A stretch of 64,000 bases of DNA from CALMEC01 sp963706315 (GCA_963706315.1 CAVPMA010000015.1:62001-126000); one strand, 5' to 3'. Shown: positions 15,683-25,440, counted from the stretch's first letter. Numbers and translations are program-made. Notes: generated by a model not told the origin, from the sequence alone.

Positions 15683-16614
15683 CCACGCAGCTCATCTCCA
15701 CGATGCAGGATGAGGTACGTGCCCTCGCCCGCGAGCGCGGCGCGGTGATCCTGGCGCACAACTACCAGGTGCCGGAGGTGCAGGACGTCGCCGACTTCGT
15801 GGGTGACTCGCTGGGCCTGTCGCGTCAGGCGGCGGCGACGGATGCCGAGGCAATCGTCTTCTGCGGCGTGCACTTCATGGCCGAGACCGCGGTGATCCTC
15901 GCGCCCGAGAAGACGGTGCTCATCCCCGATCTGGACGCGGGCTGCTCGCTGGCCGCGTCGATCGACGCCGACCAGCTTCGCGCGTGGAAGCGGGAGCACC
16001 CCGGCGCGGTCGTCGTGAGCTACGTCAACACCACGGCCGAGGTCAAGGCCGAGAGCGACTACTGCTGCACGAGCGGCAACGCACGCGCGGTGATCGACGC
16101 GATCCCGGAGGACCGGGAGATCCTGTTCCTCCCCGACCAGTTCCTCGGCATCTGGCTGGAGCGCGTCACCGGCCGCCGCCTGACGAAGTGGCTCGGCGAG
16201 TGCCACGTGCACGCCGACATCCACCCGGAGGACATCGAGCGGGCCCGGGCGAACGCACCGGATGCGGAGCTGCTGGTCCACCCCGAGTGCGGGTGCGCCA
16301 GCAAGTGCATGGCGTTCGCCGATCACAAGACCCACATCCTCTCCACGGAGGGAATGGTCAACTTCGCGCGGCAGTCACCGGCCGAGCGCTTCCTGGTTGC
16401 GACCGAGAACGGGATCATCCACCGCCTCGAGAAGGACGTCCCCGGCAAGCGGTTCGAGACAGTGTCTGAGCGCGCCATCTGCAAGTACATGAAGATGATC
16501 ACCCTCGAAAAGCTCCGCGACTCCCTCCGCGAGTGGCGTTACGAGGTGACCGTCCCAGAGGACGTCGCGGACAGGGCGCGCCTCGCCATCGACCGGATGG
16601 TCGCGATCGGCTAG
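15679..16614 (+). CDS. nadA: Quinolinate synthase
   Basis: Condenses iminoaspartate with dihydroxyacetone phosphate to quinolinate using a [4Fe-4S] cluster; 311 residues. The start gives VILAHNYQVPEVQDVADFVGDS (~25-46), and the cluster region includes FCGVHFMAETA (~79), the YCCTSGNA motif (~127) and ECGCASKC (~208-215), which supply the conserved cysteines; LFLPDQFLG lies near 148. GTG 15679 overlaps nadC. Its TAG shares the palindrome CTAG with the dxs stop on the other strand, so no intergenic terminator exists between these convergent genes. Confidence 0.95.
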   Translation: MTTQLISTMQDEVRALARERGAVILAHNYQVPEVQDVADFVGDSLGLSRQAAATDAEAIVFCGVHFMAETAVILAPEKTVLIPDLDAGCSLAASIDADQLRAWKREHPGAVVVSYVNTTAEVKAESDYCCTSGNARAVIDAIPEDREILFLPDQFLGIWLERVTGRRLTKWLGECHVHADIHPEDIERARANAPDAELLVHPECGCASKCMAFADHKTHILSTEGMVNFARQSPAERFLVATENGIIHRLEKDVPGKRFETVSERAICKYMKMITLEKLRDSLREWRYEVTVPEDVADRARLAIDRMVAIG

Positions 16615-18545
16615 CGCCGGCCGGTGGGGCGGTACGCCCGCCTGATCTGCTCGATGCCCTCACGGTCGACGGTGGCAATCACGGCTGCGACGATGCCGGC
16701 GGCGTCGAGGCCGGCCTCGGCGAGCATGCGCTCCGGCTTGTCCTGGTCGATGAACCGGTCGGGGAGCGTCATCGCCCGAACGCGCAGTCCGTTGCCCAGG
16801 TAACCGCCCACGGCGAGGGCCTGCAGCACATGGCTTCCGAAGCCGCCGACGGCGCCCTCCTCGACCGTGACCAGGCACTCGTGCTCCGCGGCGAGCACAT
16901 GGAGGAGCTCGACGTCGAGCGGCTTCGCGAAGCGCGCGTCCGCCACCGTCGTCGACACGCCCTCCGCCTCGAGCATGTTGGCGGCGACCATACATTCGCC
17001 GAGTCGCGAGCCGAGCGACAGCAGCGCGACCCGGGTGCCCTCCCTGATCACACGGCCGCGACCGATCGGGAGCGGCGTGCCGCGCTCGGGGCGATCCACG
17101 CCCACACCGTCGCCGCGGGGGTAGCGCACCGCGCTCGGACCATCGTCGTGCGCGGCCGCCGTCGCCACCATGTGCATGAGCTCGGCCTCGTCGGCGGGCG
17201 CCATGATCACGAAGCCCGGCAGGCACCCGAGGAACGTCACATCGAACGACCCAGCGTGCGTCGCCCCGTCCGCGCCCACGAGCCCGGCGCGGTCGATCGC
17301 GAAGCGCACCGGCAGCTTCTGGATCGCGACGTCGTGAACGATCTGGTCGAACGCCCGCTGCAGGAACGTCGAGTAGATCGCGCAAAACGGCCGCATCCCG
17401 TCCGCCGCGAGGCCGGCCGCGAACGTCACCGCGTGCTGCTCGGCGATGCCGACGTCGAACGCGCGGTCGGGGAACTCGCGGCCGAAGACGTCCAACCCGG
17501 TGCCAGCGGGCATCGCCGCGGTGATCGCCACGACGCGGTCGTCCGCGCGGGCCTCGGCGACGAGCGCGTCGGCGAAGACCCGCGTGTACGAGGGCGCCGT
17601 CGACGATGCCTTGATCTGGGCACCGGTCTCCACGTCGAACTTCGCGACGCCGTGGTACTTGTCGGCCGCCGCCTCCGCCGGCGCGTAGCCCCGGCCCTTG
17701 TGGGTCACGACATGCACGAGGATCGGGCCGTCCTCGGCGTCGCGGGCGTTTCGGAGCACCGGCACGAGGTGGTCGAGGTTGTGCCCGTCGACCGGCCCGA
17801 CGTAGTAGAAGCCGAGCTCCTCGAAGAGGGTCCCGCCGGTCCAGAAACCGCGGGCGAACTCCTCGGCCCGCTGCGCCTTGTCGTAGATCGACCGCGGCAG
17901 GCGCTCCACCATGTGCTTCGCCGCCTCGCGGAGGTGGCGGTACGTGTCGCCCGAGACGAGCCGGGCCAGATACGCCGACATCGAGCCGACCGGCGGGGCG
18001 ATCGACATGTCGTTGTCGTTCAGGACGACCACGAGCCGCTCGTTGCGGCCGCCGGCGTTGTTCATCGCCTCGTACGCCATGCCGGCCGACATGGCGCCGT
18101 CGCCGATGACGCACACCACGTTGCGTGACGAGTCGGTGAGGTCCCGGGCGACCGCCATGCCCAGGCCGGCGGAGATCGACGTCGACGAATGCCCGGCGCC
18201 GAACGCGTCGTACTCGCTCTCGCTGCGCTTCGTGAACCCCGAGAGCCCGCCGCCGCTGCGAAGCGTGCGAATGCGGTCGCGCCGCCCCGTGAGGATCTTA
18301 TGCGGGTACGTCTGGTGCCCGACGTCCCAGACCAGCCGGTCGTCGGGCGTGGCGAAGACGTAGTGCAGCGCCACGGTGAGCTCGACCACGCCGAGGCCGG
18401 CTCCGAGGTGCCCTCCGGTGACCGACACCGCGTCGATCGTCTCGGCGCGCAGCTCATCGGCGAGCTGTCTCAGCGAACGCTCGGGCAGCCGACGCAGATC
18501 GTCGGGCGTGTGAATCGTGTCCAGCAGCGGGGTCGGGTTGGCCAC
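16611..18545 (-). CDS. dxs: 1-deoxy-D-xylulose-5-phosphate synthase
   Basis: First enzyme of the MEP isoprenoid pathway, joining pyruvate and glyceraldehyde-3-phosphate with thiamine diphosphate; 644 residues, full length. Visible are GGHLGAGLGVVELTVALHYV (~44-63), VWDVGHQTYPHKILTGRRD (~71-89), the ThDP motif GDGAMSAGMAYEAMNN-x-G (~147-164), the transketolase-like central domain with GIAEQHAVTFAAGLA (~368) and the C-terminal domain ending in PDRFIDQDKPERML. The GTG start at 18545 is chosen because the alternative ATG nearby is out of frame. MEP products feed menaquinone, whose methylation enzyme lies at 48.3 kb. Confidence 0.95.
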   Translation of the reverse strand: MANPTPLLDTIHTPDDLRRLPERSLRQLADELRAETIDAVSVTGGHLGAGLGVVELTVALHYVFATPDDRLVWDVGHQTYPHKILTGRRDRIRTLRSGGGLSGFTKRSESEYDAFGAGHSSTSISAGLGMAVARDLTDSSRNVVCVIGDGAMSAGMAYEAMNNAGGRNERLVVVLNDNDMSIAPPVGSMSAYLARLVSGDTYRHLREAAKHMVERLPRSIYDKAQRAEEFARGFWTGGTLFEELGFYYVGPVDGHNLDHLVPVLRNARDAEDGPILVHVVTHKGRGYAPAEAAADKYHGVAKFDVETGAQIKASSTAPSYTRVFADALVAEARADDRVVAITAAMPAGTGLDVFGREFPDRAFDVGIAEQHAVTFAAGLAADGMRPFCAIYSTFLQRAFDQIVHDVAIQKLPVRFAIDRAGLVGADGATHAGSFDVTFLGCLPGFVIMAPADEAELMHMVATAAAHDDGPSAVRYPRGDGVGVDRPERGTPLPIGRGRVIREGTRVALLSLGSRLGECMVAANMLEAEGVSTTVADARFAKPLDVELLHVLAAEHECLVTVEEGAVGGFGSHVLQALAVGGYLGNGLRVRAMTLPDRFIDQDKPERMLAEAGLDAAGIVAAVIATVDREGIEQIRRAYRPTGRR

Positions 18546-18692
18546 CCGGTCATGCTAACCCGTTCGTCACACCGAACGACAGTCAAATCGGCGACGAGCT
18601 TCGACACCCGGAGGCTTTGACCACCACGGGAGGGGAGGTTTGAATGGCCTCGAACGGCCACCAGGCGGCCACGCCGCCAGAAAGGGAATGCC

Positions 18693-18983
18693 ATGGCGCT
18701 CTTTGCGATCCTTCGCAGAAACGGGTGGGGCTCACCTGAAGGTCTGCAGGCGGCAGCCGCGCGCTCGCTCGCGGTTGCCGACAGCGAGATGCCGGACGAC
18801 ATCCGCTGGATCCGCAGCTATGTCCTCTCAGAGGAGTCCGGGCAGCTCGGAACGGTGTGCATCTATGAGGCGTCCAGCCCCGAGGCGATCCGGGAGCATG
18901 CCTCGCGGGCCGACCTTCCCGTCGACGAGATCATCCCGATCGCCGACACGGTGATCGTGCGACCCGATCCCGTCCCCGCGTAG
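18693..18983 (+). CDS. DUF4242 (SCO4226-like) small protein
   Basis: A 96-residue protein; ATG 18693 follows AAAGGGAA at normal spacing. The pattern IRWIRSYVLSEESG...CIYEASSPEAIREHASRADLPVDEI is the DUF4242 signature, whose Streptomyces member SCO4226 folds as a ferredoxin-like nickel-binding dimer. The metal-binding role here is inferred from the family; few His or Cys residues are available. It is followed by a strong hairpin. Confidence 0.75.
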   Translation: MALFAILRRNGWGSPEGLQAAAARSLAVADSEMPDDIRWIRSYVLSEESGQLGTVCIYEASSPEAIREHASRADLPVDEIIPIADTVIVRPDPVPA

Positions 18984-19018
18984 CGAGGGGCCGCGCTCAA
19001 AGGGGATCGCGCTCAGGA

Positions 19019-19044
19019 GGGCCGCCCGACGACGGGCGGCCCTT
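19019..19044. terminator. GC-rich hairpin, probable bidirectional terminator
   Basis: Perfect 10-bp stem (19019-19028 / 19033-19042) with loop ACGA lies between the convergent DUF4242 and SnoaL-like genes. Only two T residues follow on the plus strand, typical of the weak U-tracts of GC-rich actinobacterial terminators. Confidence 0.6.
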
Positions 19045-19056
19045 CGAGCGGTGCGG

Positions 19057-19425
19057 CTACGAGGCGTCCCACGCCTGGACGACGACGTGCCGGGCGATCT
19101 TCCCGCCGCGCAGGTCGAGGGTGTTGGCGGAGAGGACCCGGAGCCCGTCCTCGTACCGGCAGGCCTCGTTGAAGGCGACCTTGTCGGGGGTGACGACGGC
19201 GTCCTGGATCTCGTGGCTCATCGCGCGGCTGCAGATGTCGCGGTAGAGCTCCCCGATCGCGTCGCGGCCACGAAGCACGAGGGGCGAGCTCGGCGGCCGG
19301 GTCGCGTCGACGATCTTCATCTCGGCGTCATCCGCGTACGTCCCGACGATCGTGGCTTCGTCGGCGTTCTCGAAGGCGTTTCGGAGGGTGTCGAAGTCGA
19401 AACCGGTTGTGGTGGTGGGGGTCAT
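19057..19425 (-). CDS. SnoaL-like/NTF2-fold protein
   Basis: A 122-residue protein. ATG 19425 has AAGGAG 7 nt upstream, which favours it over the longer in-frame extension. The pattern is that of the SnoaL-like polyketide cyclase family: FDTLRNAFENADEATIVGTYADDAEM at the start, PLVLRGRDAIGELYRDI (~45-61), then AFNEACRYEDGLRVLSANTLDLRGGKIARHVVVQAWD. Members bind small hydrophobic ligands in a cone-shaped barrel, as enzymes or carriers. No substrate can be inferred from the neighbours. Confidence 0.8.
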   Translation of the reverse strand: MTPTTTTGFDFDTLRNAFENADEATIVGTYADDAEMKIVDATRPPSSPLVLRGRDAIGELYRDICSRAMSHEIQDAVVTPDKVAFNEACRYEDGLRVLSANTLDLRGGKIARHVVVQAWDAS

Positions 19426-19541
19426 GATGTCTCCTTTGCTGGTTGGTCGAGTCGGTGAGGGAGGGCCGGGCCCGAACACGAGGTTGAACGGGCGGAACGA
19501 GGATGTGGCGATGATCACGGCGCACCGTCAAAGGAGCGTCA

Positions 19542-22500
19542 GTGGCCCGCAAAAGAACCGTTGACGCGCGCAGCCCCAACGCCCACAATGACCAAACCAT
19601 GCTGCGCGCCAAACTCTTTGGACGTTTGGCCGTCGAGATCAACGGGTCGTCGGTTCCGCCGATCGCAGGCCTCAAGCCCCGCGCGGTGCTCGTCTACCTG
19701 CTGCTTCACCCCGGCCTCCATCCACGGGCGCGCCTCGCGGCCCGCTTCTGGCCGGACGTGCTCGACACGAGCGCACGCGCGTCGCTGCGCAGCGCCCTGT
19801 GGAGCGTTCGCGGCGCACTCGAGGCGGCCGGCGGCGAGGCCTACCTCGCGGGCGACCGCTCGAGCGTCGGGATCTCCCCTGACCTGCCGCGCGAGGTCGA
19901 CGTCGAGCAGTTCGACCGGGCGCTCGCCGTCGGCGACGCCGCATCGCTGCGAGAGGCGGTCGCGCTCGCCACCGGTCCCCTGCTGTCCGACCTCGCGGAC
20001 GAATGGGTGCTGGACGCGCAGGACGAGTACCGCGACCGGCTCATCGTCGCGCTCGAACGCCTTGCCGACGGCGCCGAGCAGGCGGGCGACGCGGGCGCCG
20101 CGATCGAGTGGACCAAGCGGGCGCTCGAGCAGGATCGGCTGCGTGAGGGCAGCTACCGCCAGCTCATCCGCCGCCTCGCGGCCGCGGGAGAGCCGGCTCA
20201 GGCGCTCACCGTCTACCGCCGCTGCCGTGCCGTGCTCGCGGCCGAGCTGGGCATGGCCCCGACGGCCGAGACCAGGGACGTCGTCGCGCGGATACGGTCG
20301 GGGGGCGCCGACGAGGCCGACAGCGTGGAGCCGCGACCGGAGCCGGCCGTCCGCGCGTCGGGCATCGTCGGCCGCGGGGCCCAGCTCGCGTCGCTCACCG
20401 ACGTATGGCGGGCCGGCGCGGCCGGGCGGGGCGGCCTCGCATTGATCTCCGGGGAGGCGGGCATCGGAAAGACGCGCCTCGCGAGCGAGCTCGTGTCCCT
20501 GGCGGTTGCCGACGGCGCCATCGTCGGCGAGGGCGCGCCCCTCGAGCTCCCCGGCGGCCCGCCGTTCGGGCCCTGGCTCGAGGTCGTCCAGGGGCTCGTC
20601 GCCGGTGCTCCGGCGCCTCCCGGCGACGCGCCGTGGCCCGCGGACCTGGCCCGTCTGTGCCCGACGGTCACGACGCAGTGGGGACGCCCGTCCGGGGTCG
20701 CGCTCGGCGCGCCCGACCTGGAGCGGGGCCGGCTGTTCGAAGCGGTCGTGGAGCTGCTGTCGTGGTGCTCCAAGCACCGGCCTGTGCTGGTGCTGCTGGA
20801 GGACCTCCACCGCGCGGACGTCGCCAGCATGACCCTCCTCACGTACGTCGGCCGCCGGCTCGGCGACCTCGCCGCGCTGATCGTCGCGACGCGCCGCAAC
20901 GCTCCGGAGAGCGGCGATCTCGACGCGTCGCTCGATGCGTTCCGCAGCCGCGGGCTGATGCGCGCGGAGGTCGTGCTGGACGCCATGAGCCCGGAGCAGA
21001 TCGAGGCGATCATCCACGAGGTCGCCCCCAGCATCGACCCGGGCGTCGCGCTGCGGGTGGCGTCGATCGCCGACGGCAACCCGCTCCTCGCCCGAGAGGC
21101 GGCGCGCACGGCCGCGTCGGGCGGCGAGCCGTTCGACGGGATCCGCGCGGCGATCCGCACACCGGTGCGCCGGCTCCCGCCGCACGCGCGACTGCTTGTC
21201 GAGATCGCGGCGACCGCGGGCCGCCCGCTCGACCGCAGGGAGGCCGCCGAGGCCGTCGGCGCCGAGACGCTCGACGACGCCTTCGTCGCGGCGTCCGAGA
21301 CGGGGCTCTTCGACGGGTCCGACCGCCAGGTCCGCTTCGTGCACGAACTGGTACGCCAGGCGTGCTACGCGGAGCTCCCGCATGCGCGTCGCGAATGGCT
21401 TCACTCCACGATCGCGGACCTGCTCATCCGGAGGGGCGCGACAGGGGCGGCCGAGGTGGCACGCCACCTGCGCCTGGCGGGGGAGGACGAGGCCGCCCGG
21501 CCGCAGCTCGTGATCGCCGCCCGCCAGGCCCAGGCGCTCGGGGCGCTGGACGAGGCCGCCGCATTCCTGCGCGAGGCGTTGGAGATCCCCACCGCGGACC
21601 GTTCGGAGGCGACGGCGACGTGGTTCGCACTGGCCGAGGTCGAGGGCTGGCGGGAACGGCGGGAGGCGATGGACGAGGCGTTCGAGCGGGGCCTCGAACT
21701 CGTCACCCGCGACCCCGATCCACGCGCGCTTGCATCGGCGCACGCCGCGCGGGGCCATCTCCTTCGCACCGGGCTCTGCTACCCGAGGGAGTCACTCGCG
21801 GCGTACCGGCGGGCCCTCGAGATCATCGACGAGGGGAGGGCAGACGTTCCCGAGGTGCGTGTGCTCGCTCTCGCCGGCGTCGCATGGGGTGAGGCGATGG
21901 TCGGCGACCCCGCGCGGGTACCGTCGCTCATCGCCGAGGTCACGGACCAGCCGGAGGCCGACGACGACCTGGTGCTCGCGATCGAGCTCGACATGGTCCG
22001 GGTGGCCGCCGCAATCAGGGAGAACCGCCTCGACGACGTCGAGGCGCCGGGAGAACGCGCCATCGCCCTCGCACGGCGGGTGGGCCGGGCGGACCTCGTC
22101 TCCCTGACCTCGACCAACGTGGCGGCGGTCGCCGCCTGCCGGGGCCAGTTCACCCGCGTGTTGGAGCTCACCGAGGACGGGATGACCGGAGGGGCCGCCG
22201 GACCGACCCTCGAGGGCTACATCCACGCGGCCCGCGCGTACGCATTCGCCCGCCTCGGTCGTCACGACGAGGCGCTCGCCGCCGCCCACGCCGAGGTCAG
22301 GATGTACGAGCACTACGGCCAGGCGGACTTCGAGGCGCTCGGCGCGTTCGACCTCGGATTGATCCTCCTGGCCGGGGGCGATGCCGAGGCGGCGTCGCAT
22401 CAGCTCGAGCGCGCGCTCGCGACTCCCACCCGCCATTTCTCGGTGCCGCTCGCGAGGCTGCGAAACGCGGAGGCGCTGCTCGCCGGCGGGGACGTCGATG

Positions 22501-22938
22501 CGGCCGAGGCGGAGCTCGGTCGCTTCCCGTTCGAGCCGGTGCGCGAGGCGGACATGCCGGCGGTGCTGGTCGCGCATCTCGCGCGGCTCCAGGGCCTCGA
22601 TCGCCGCCGAGCGGGGCGACCTCGACGCGGCCGAGCGGCGTCTGCGGGAGGCCGAGGCGTCGTGGCGGCGGCTCACGCGCGGACTGCCCGCGGGCGAGAT
22701 GTTCGCGACCGCCCTCGTCGACCTCGGGCGCCCGCCCGTCGCCGGGCTGGTGGAGCCGGGGATCGAGCTCGGCCGAGTGCTCGCCGAGCTCGCGTCCGTG
22801 CTCGCCGCGGCCGGACGCATCGACGAGGCCGCGGCGGCCGCCTCGGAGGCGTACGAGCTCGCGGACGCCCTCGCCTACGACGGGTACCGCCCCACCCTGC
22901 TGGCCCTTCCCGAGGAGGTCGCCGGTGCCCGGGTTTGA
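19542..22938 (+). CDS. BTAD/AAA ATPase transcriptional regulator, frameshifted near C-terminus
   Basis: A ~1130-residue regulator of the SARP/AfsR-like large ATPase type. GTG 19542 has GGAG 5-7 nt upstream. Residues ~20-110 are an OmpR-like winged helix (KLFGRLAVEING, FWPDVLDTSARASLRSALW), then the BTAD helical domain to ~265 (YRQLIRRLAAAGEPAQALTVYR). The ATPase begins with Walker A GEAGIGKT near 310 and has VLVLLEDLHRAD as Walker B near 415; TPR-like helices follow. At about 22600 the frame breaks: the shifted frame (IAAERGDLDAAERRLREAEA to LLALPEEVAGARV, stop 22938) is clearly the original C-terminus. Only the last ~110 residues are affected. Confidence 0.75.
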
Positions 22939-23317
22939 GGACGTCCGCCTGTGCCGCGCTCCGGCGTTCGAGGTCTGGAAGCTGCTGTTCGATCCCGCCC
23001 GGTTCCCGGAATGGTGGGCCGGGATGGACCGCGTGGAGCAGTCGTCCGGCACCGTGACCCGGTACATGTCGGCCTGGCCGGACTTCCCCTACCCCACCCA
23101 GGTGGTCACCCGCACCGAGGAGTCACGCGTCGTGATCTCGTGCATGCTGTCGGACATCGTCCACGAGTGGTCGCTCGAACCGGCGGACACGGGTTGCGCG
23201 GTGCGCATCCGCATCGACGTCCCCGAGGACGAGGCCAGCCGGCTCCCGGCCGTTGCCGCCGAGTCCACCGAGTCGCTCGACCGGCTCGTCGCGCTCGCCG
23301 AGGCCGCCGGCGCCTGA
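22925..23317 (+). CDS. SRPBCC-family (polyketide cyclase/START-like) protein
   Basis: A 130-residue protein from GTG 22925, overlapping the intended end of the BTAD regulator by 14 nt. The fold pattern is APAFEVWKLLFDPARFPEWWAGMDRVE at residues 11-37, strands to ~110 and a long C-terminal helix (VAAESTESLDRLVALAEAAG). SRPBCC proteins bind hydrophobic ligands. The tight overlap suggests the regulator and this protein are co-expressed. Its last 195 nt lie opposite the tail of the GDSL hydrolase. Confidence 0.75.
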   Translation: MPGFEDVRLCRAPAFEVWKLLFDPARFPEWWAGMDRVEQSSGTVTRYMSAWPDFPYPTQVVTRTEESRVVISCMLSDIVHEWSLEPADTGCAVRIRIDVPEDEASRLPAVAAESTESLDRLVALAEAAGA

Positions 23318-24160
23318 CACTCCGGCGGCGCGGCGCGCCACCTCGGTCGCGATGGCCGCGGCGATGAGCCGATGGCCGTGGGGCGTCGGATGCAGGGCGT
23401 CGATCGCGATCGGCCTGGGACCGCCGTTGGCGCGGGCGCGATCGAGCACCGGACCCAGATCGACGATGCTCGCCATGGGGGTGTCGGCGGCCGCTGCGAC
23501 GATCCTCGCGGCGATCGGCTGCTCGAAACGCGCCCGGGTGAGGGCCGTGCCGTCACAGAAGTAGGTCGTGAGCACGATCCTGGCGTCCGGCATGCGCTGC
23601 GAGAGCCAGGCGACGATGCAACGAAGACGCCGCTCGAGGCCGCGCTCAGCCTCGGCGACCTGGTGTCGCGACGGAGCAAGCCGAAGTGCGAGGGCATCGA
23701 CGGCGCGCTCGGGCGTGAGCGGCCCGAGCAGGCGAAGCGGGACCGTCACCAGCAGATAGCGGTACCAGAACGGCAGCACGTCGTTCGCTCCAACGGTTAT
23801 CGTGATGAGATCGGCCGGCACCTTCGCCAGCGCGCGAAGCCGCGGCGTTGGCGCGTCGTTCGCCCACAGGTGGTCGGTGCTGAGCCCCGAGCAGGTGGCG
23901 AGCTCCAGCCTGACCGGGATGCCTCGCCGTGCCAGCTCGCCGCAGAGGAGGGCGGGATACGCCCTGGCGGGGTGGTCGAACCACCACAGCGGGACGCCCG
24001 CGATTCGAAAGCCGCAGCCGTCACGCCCGCGGGGAAGCGGCGGGAGCGGCCGGAAGCCCTGGGCGACCGAGTCGCCGATCGCCACGTACCGCAGCGGCGT
24101 CGGCGGCCCCGCGGCAGGTCCGGCGCGAGCCGGGACCGGGGATTGATCGGCCGCCGTCAT
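23123..24160 (-). CDS. SGNH/GDSL-type esterase-lipase
   Basis: A 345-residue protein from ATG 24160. Block I GDS is in RYVAIGDSVAQGF (residues ~24-36), block III GxND in TITVGANDVLPF (~118-129) and the His-Asp dyad in IDALHPTPHGHRL (~249-261); the catalytic Ser, Gly, Asn and His are all present. No signal peptide is obvious. The protein should end near 23310, yet the frame stays open for another ~65 residues antisense to the SRPBCC gene, so either the genes overlap tail to tail or the true stop has been lost. The upstream membrane gene overlaps by 4 nt. Confidence 0.8.
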   Translation of the reverse strand: MTAADQSPVPARAGPAAGPPTPLRYVAIGDSVAQGFRPLPPLPRGRDGCGFRIAGVPLWWFDHPARAYPALLCGELARRGIPVRLELATCSGLSTDHLWANDAPTPRLRALAKVPADLITITVGANDVLPFWYRYLLVTVPLRLLGPLTPERAVDALALRLAPSRHQVAEAERGLERRLRCIVAWLSQRMPDARIVLTTYFCDGTALTRARFEQPIAARIVAAAADTPMASIVDLGPVLDRARANGGPRPIAIDALHPTPHGHRLIAAAIATEVARRAAGVSGAGGLGERDEPVERLGGLGGNGREPAGLVLGDVDADAHRATRVRRFERPLVDDVRQHARDHDA

Positions 24161-24635
24161 CCCGGCTCGCCCGCGGTATCGGTGATCCGGCGGACGGTCG
24201 GCAGCGCGAACCACAGCCACGCGAGCAGGGCCGCCAGGATCGCCGTCGATGCACGGGACACCGAGTTGGTGAAGACGAAGTCGCTCGCCGGCAGGACAGC
24301 GGCGGCGATCGCCAATGCCAGCCCGGCGAGACCCGCGATCGCGAACCGGTTCGCGACCTGCAGCAGGTACGCCTTGTCGCGCTGCCGGCAGCGGATGGGA
24401 TGAAAGGCGGACGGCGTGATGAGGACCGCCGTGGCGACGGCTGCGGACATCAACGCAGCAAAGTACACTTCTCGCTGGAAATCGGTCGTCTGCGCGAAGC
24501 GCTGACTGAAAAGGGGACGGTCGGCAGGAACGCGAACGGCACCTGGACGCCCGGCAAGGCGACCCGCAGATGGATCAGCTCGCGATCGAGCCGGCTCGGC
24601 TCCTTTCCGCCCGTCCCCGTCGACGGGTCACGCAC
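24157..24635 (-). pseudogene. DUF6328 membrane protein, split by a frameshift
   Basis: Two frames together make one DUF6328 protein. The first, from GTG 24635, reads ELIHLRVALPGVQVPFAFLP and TVPFS; the second reads QRFAQTTDFQREVYFAALMS and continues through helices to RRITDTAGEPG at 24157. The join is near 24505 in CCCCTTTT, where one missing C would explain the shift (VPLFSQRF). The family has four membrane helices and unknown function, and is common beside stress genes. Its start overlaps the sigma factor stop by 8 nt, so it is in the sigma operon. Confidence 0.7.
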
Positions 24636-25365
24636 CGACGCTCGTCCTCAACGCCCCGAGCGCCTTGGCGAGCAGGCGCGATACGTGCATCTGCGAGATC
24701 CCCACGCGCTCCGCGATCTGGGATTGGGTGAGCCCCTCCTTGAACCGCAGCACGATGATCGTCCGCTCCCGTTCCGGCAGCTCCGCGAGCCGGTTGCCGA
24801 TCGCGGCCCGACCCTCGGCCCACTCGAAGCCCTCGTCCTCCACCGCGACGTCGATCGGGTCGTCGTCCTCGCCGGCCCCGCTCGGGCGCGAGAGCGACAG
24901 CGGCTGGTACGCGGCGCCGGCCGCCATCGCGTCCAGTACCTCCTCCTCGGAGAGCCCCGACTCCCCGGCGACCTCGCGGACGGACGGGCTGCGACCCAGC
25001 TCGGACGTGAGGGAGTCGATAGCACGGTTGACGACTCCGTGCGCGTCCTGCACCCCGCGCGGCACGTGCACCATCCAGGTCCGGTCGCGAAAATGCCGAC
25101 GGATCTCGCCGAGGATCGTCGGCGCCGCGAAGCTCGCCAATGAGCTCCCCCGCGCGGGGTCGAAGCGATCGATCGCCTTGATGAGCCCGATCGTCCCAAC
25201 CTGGACGAGGTCGTCGAGCGGCTCGCCGCGGTTGGCATACCGGCGTGCGAGCGCCTTGACGAGCGGCATGTGATCGAGGATGAGGCGCTCGCGCTCCGAC
25301 TGGTCGAGCGGTCGTCTCGGGGGCGTCATCCGGCGGGGGGTCGGTCGTTCGAGGGTCGCATTCAT
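24628..25365 (-). CDS. SigB/SigF/SigG-family RNA polymerase sigma factor
   Basis: A 245-residue sigma-70 group 3 factor. Region 2 is at ~20-95 (HMPLVKALARRYANRGEPLD, DLVQVGTIGLIKAIDRFDP, then FAAPTILGEIRRHFRDRTW), region 3 at ~110-165 (LTSELGRSPSVREVAGESGL) and region 4 at ~195-242 (LPERERTIIVLRFKEGLTQS, QMHVSRLLAKALGALR). This family drives general stress or sporulation regulons and is held by RsbW-type anti-sigma kinases, two of which are encoded within 7 kb. ATG 25365 is chosen because the longer N-terminus to 25503 is not sigma-like; no strong SD is seen. A SigF-like promoter and palindrome lie upstream. Confidence 0.9.
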   Translation of the reverse strand: MNATLERPTPRRMTPPRRPLDQSERERLILDHMPLVKALARRYANRGEPLDDLVQVGTIGLIKAIDRFDPARGSSLASFAAPTILGEIRRHFRDRTWMVHVPRGVQDAHGVVNRAIDSLTSELGRSPSVREVAGESGLSEEEVLDAMAAGAAYQPLSLSRPSGAGEDDDPIDVAVEDEGFEWAEGRAAIGNRLAELPERERTIIVLRFKEGLTQSQIAERVGISQMHVSRLLAKALGALRTSVGA

Positions 25366-25402
25366 CACACGGGTGTCGGCGACGGCGGGTGGTCCTTGAA
25401 CA

Positions 25403-25440
25403 CCATACGCACCCGAGGTCAGTACCCCGGGTGCGTATGG
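25403..25440. promoter_or_regulatory. 13-bp perfect inverted repeat over the sigma gene promoter
   Basis: CCATACGCACCCG (25403-25415) and its exact complement (25428-25440) flank a 12-nt spacer that contains the -10-like GGGTAC of the sigma promoter. This could be an operator for a dimeric regulator, or a 5'-leader hairpin if transcription starts further upstream. Confidence 0.65.

Noticed and set aside
19539..21758. 739-codon minus-strand ORF
   Set aside because: It is antisense to the BTAD/AAA regulator, Arg/Gly/Ala-rich with no domain pattern, and arises from the high GC content.
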